Part shown: positions 6,508 through 6,643 of the stretch, in pieces
Layout of the letters: each line of letters opens with the position of its first letter
Position numbering within the stretch: position 1 is the first letter of the stretch
From: an uncultured Alistipes sp.
GTDB lineage: Bacteria; Bacteroidota; Bacteroidia; Bacteroidales; Rikenellaceae
DNA length: 6,643 bases
NCBI GenBank assembly: GCA_959604655.1
Contig: CAUHCL010000109.1
Span: forward strand, 1 to 6,643
Direction of reading: 5' to 3'
Notes under the pieces: generated by a model
Databases searched by the model: none
Seen by the model: only the letters and a program-made list of their open reading frames with translations
Told to the model about the DNA's origin: nothing
Program-made: the position numbers and the translations under genes

Positions 6508-6643
6508 ACAAAGTAGTGAATTTTTGCCATTTTTTTTTATAGCCAACATATCGCCACTCGAAAATAGTATCATGCTTATATATATCGGGATCGTCCACTA
6601 TTCTCGGAATCGCAACCGCCATCGTCCTCGGGACTATTGCCGC
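6508..6643. other. AT-rich right-edge stretch without a supported gene
   Basis: These 136 bases hold a T9 run (6531-6539) and a TATATATA tract (about 6577-6584). A weak rightward -7 match, AATTTTTG (6519-6526), could pair with TTTG at 6492-6495, but the 23-base gap is too long. A rightward ATG at 6572 stays open to the edge for 24 codons, giving an Arg-rich peptide with no recognisable motif. A leftward frame is also open through the whole stretch, but it runs through the promoter at 6476-6507 and into an out-of-frame overlap, so it is probably chance. From about 6590 the DNA becomes more GC-rich, which may mark the edge of the next gene. Confidence 0.4.

Noticed and set aside
4306..6516. A 736-codon open frame on the plus strand opposite the 795-aa barrel gene
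   Set aside because: It is also an in-register mirror of the real gene, with His/Val/Arg-rich translation and no recognisable motif. The real gene has a promoter, signal peptide, domains and terminator.
6248..6622. A 124-codon minus-strand open frame across the right-edge promoter region
   Set aside because: It overlaps the start of the 795-aa gene out of frame and contains that gene's promoter. Its translation has no recognisable domain.
1..6643. CRISPR array, tRNA, rRNA, insertion sequence or attachment site
   Set aside because: I looked in all gaps for regular repeats, cloverleaf-like sequence, and terminal inverted repeats with a transposase, and found none.

Overview
The window looks like chromosomal DNA from a GC-rich member of the Bacteroidales, most like the Alistipes/Rikenellaceae end of that order. 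This rests on three things. There are several matches to the Bacteroidetes primary-sigma -7 box (TAnnTTTG). There are two large outer-membrane proteins with an N-terminal carboxypeptidase-regulatory-like domain and a C-terminal beta-barrel, a type typical of this phylum. Codon use is GC-rich and favours TCG for Ser, yet uses ATA freely for Ile. The genus is an inference; no rRNA or taxonomic marker is present.

Layout from left to right. Bases 1-13 may hold the first codons of a leftward gene that leaves the window, preceded by a 6-bp hairpin and a perfect -7 box. Bases 124-720 (minus) encode a 198-residue stand-alone protein with a polymerase-beta-type nucleotidyltransferase fold. A 263-bp divergent intergenic region (721-983) carries its likely promoter, nested inverted repeats, and the control region of the next gene. 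Bases 984-3869 (plus) encode a 961-residue TonB-receptor-like outer-membrane barrel protein with a Gly/Arg/Met-rich tail after its last strand. A 187-bp convergent gap (3870-4056) contains a strong leftward intrinsic terminator and only weak rightward hairpins. Bases 4057-6444 (minus) encode a second, 795-residue protein of the same architecture, with a well-formed promoter at 6476-6507. The last 136 bases (6508-6643) are AT-rich and have no gene I can support.

How the genes relate: the two barrel proteins share domain order and the same linker motif, TD-x-LL-x3-PG-(I/V), but they are clearly diverged and are transcribed toward each other, so they are not one operon. Neither has a SusD-like lipoprotein partner here, so they are not a classical Sus glycan-uptake pair, and their substrates cannot be read from the sequence. 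The nucleotidyltransferase is divergent from the first barrel gene and has no visible functional link to it.

I do not see a convincing new multi-gene system. The points most worth a second look are the barrel protein's glycine-rich tail, the orphan nucleotidyltransferase, the nested palindromes between the divergent genes, and the one-sided termination between the two convergent genes.
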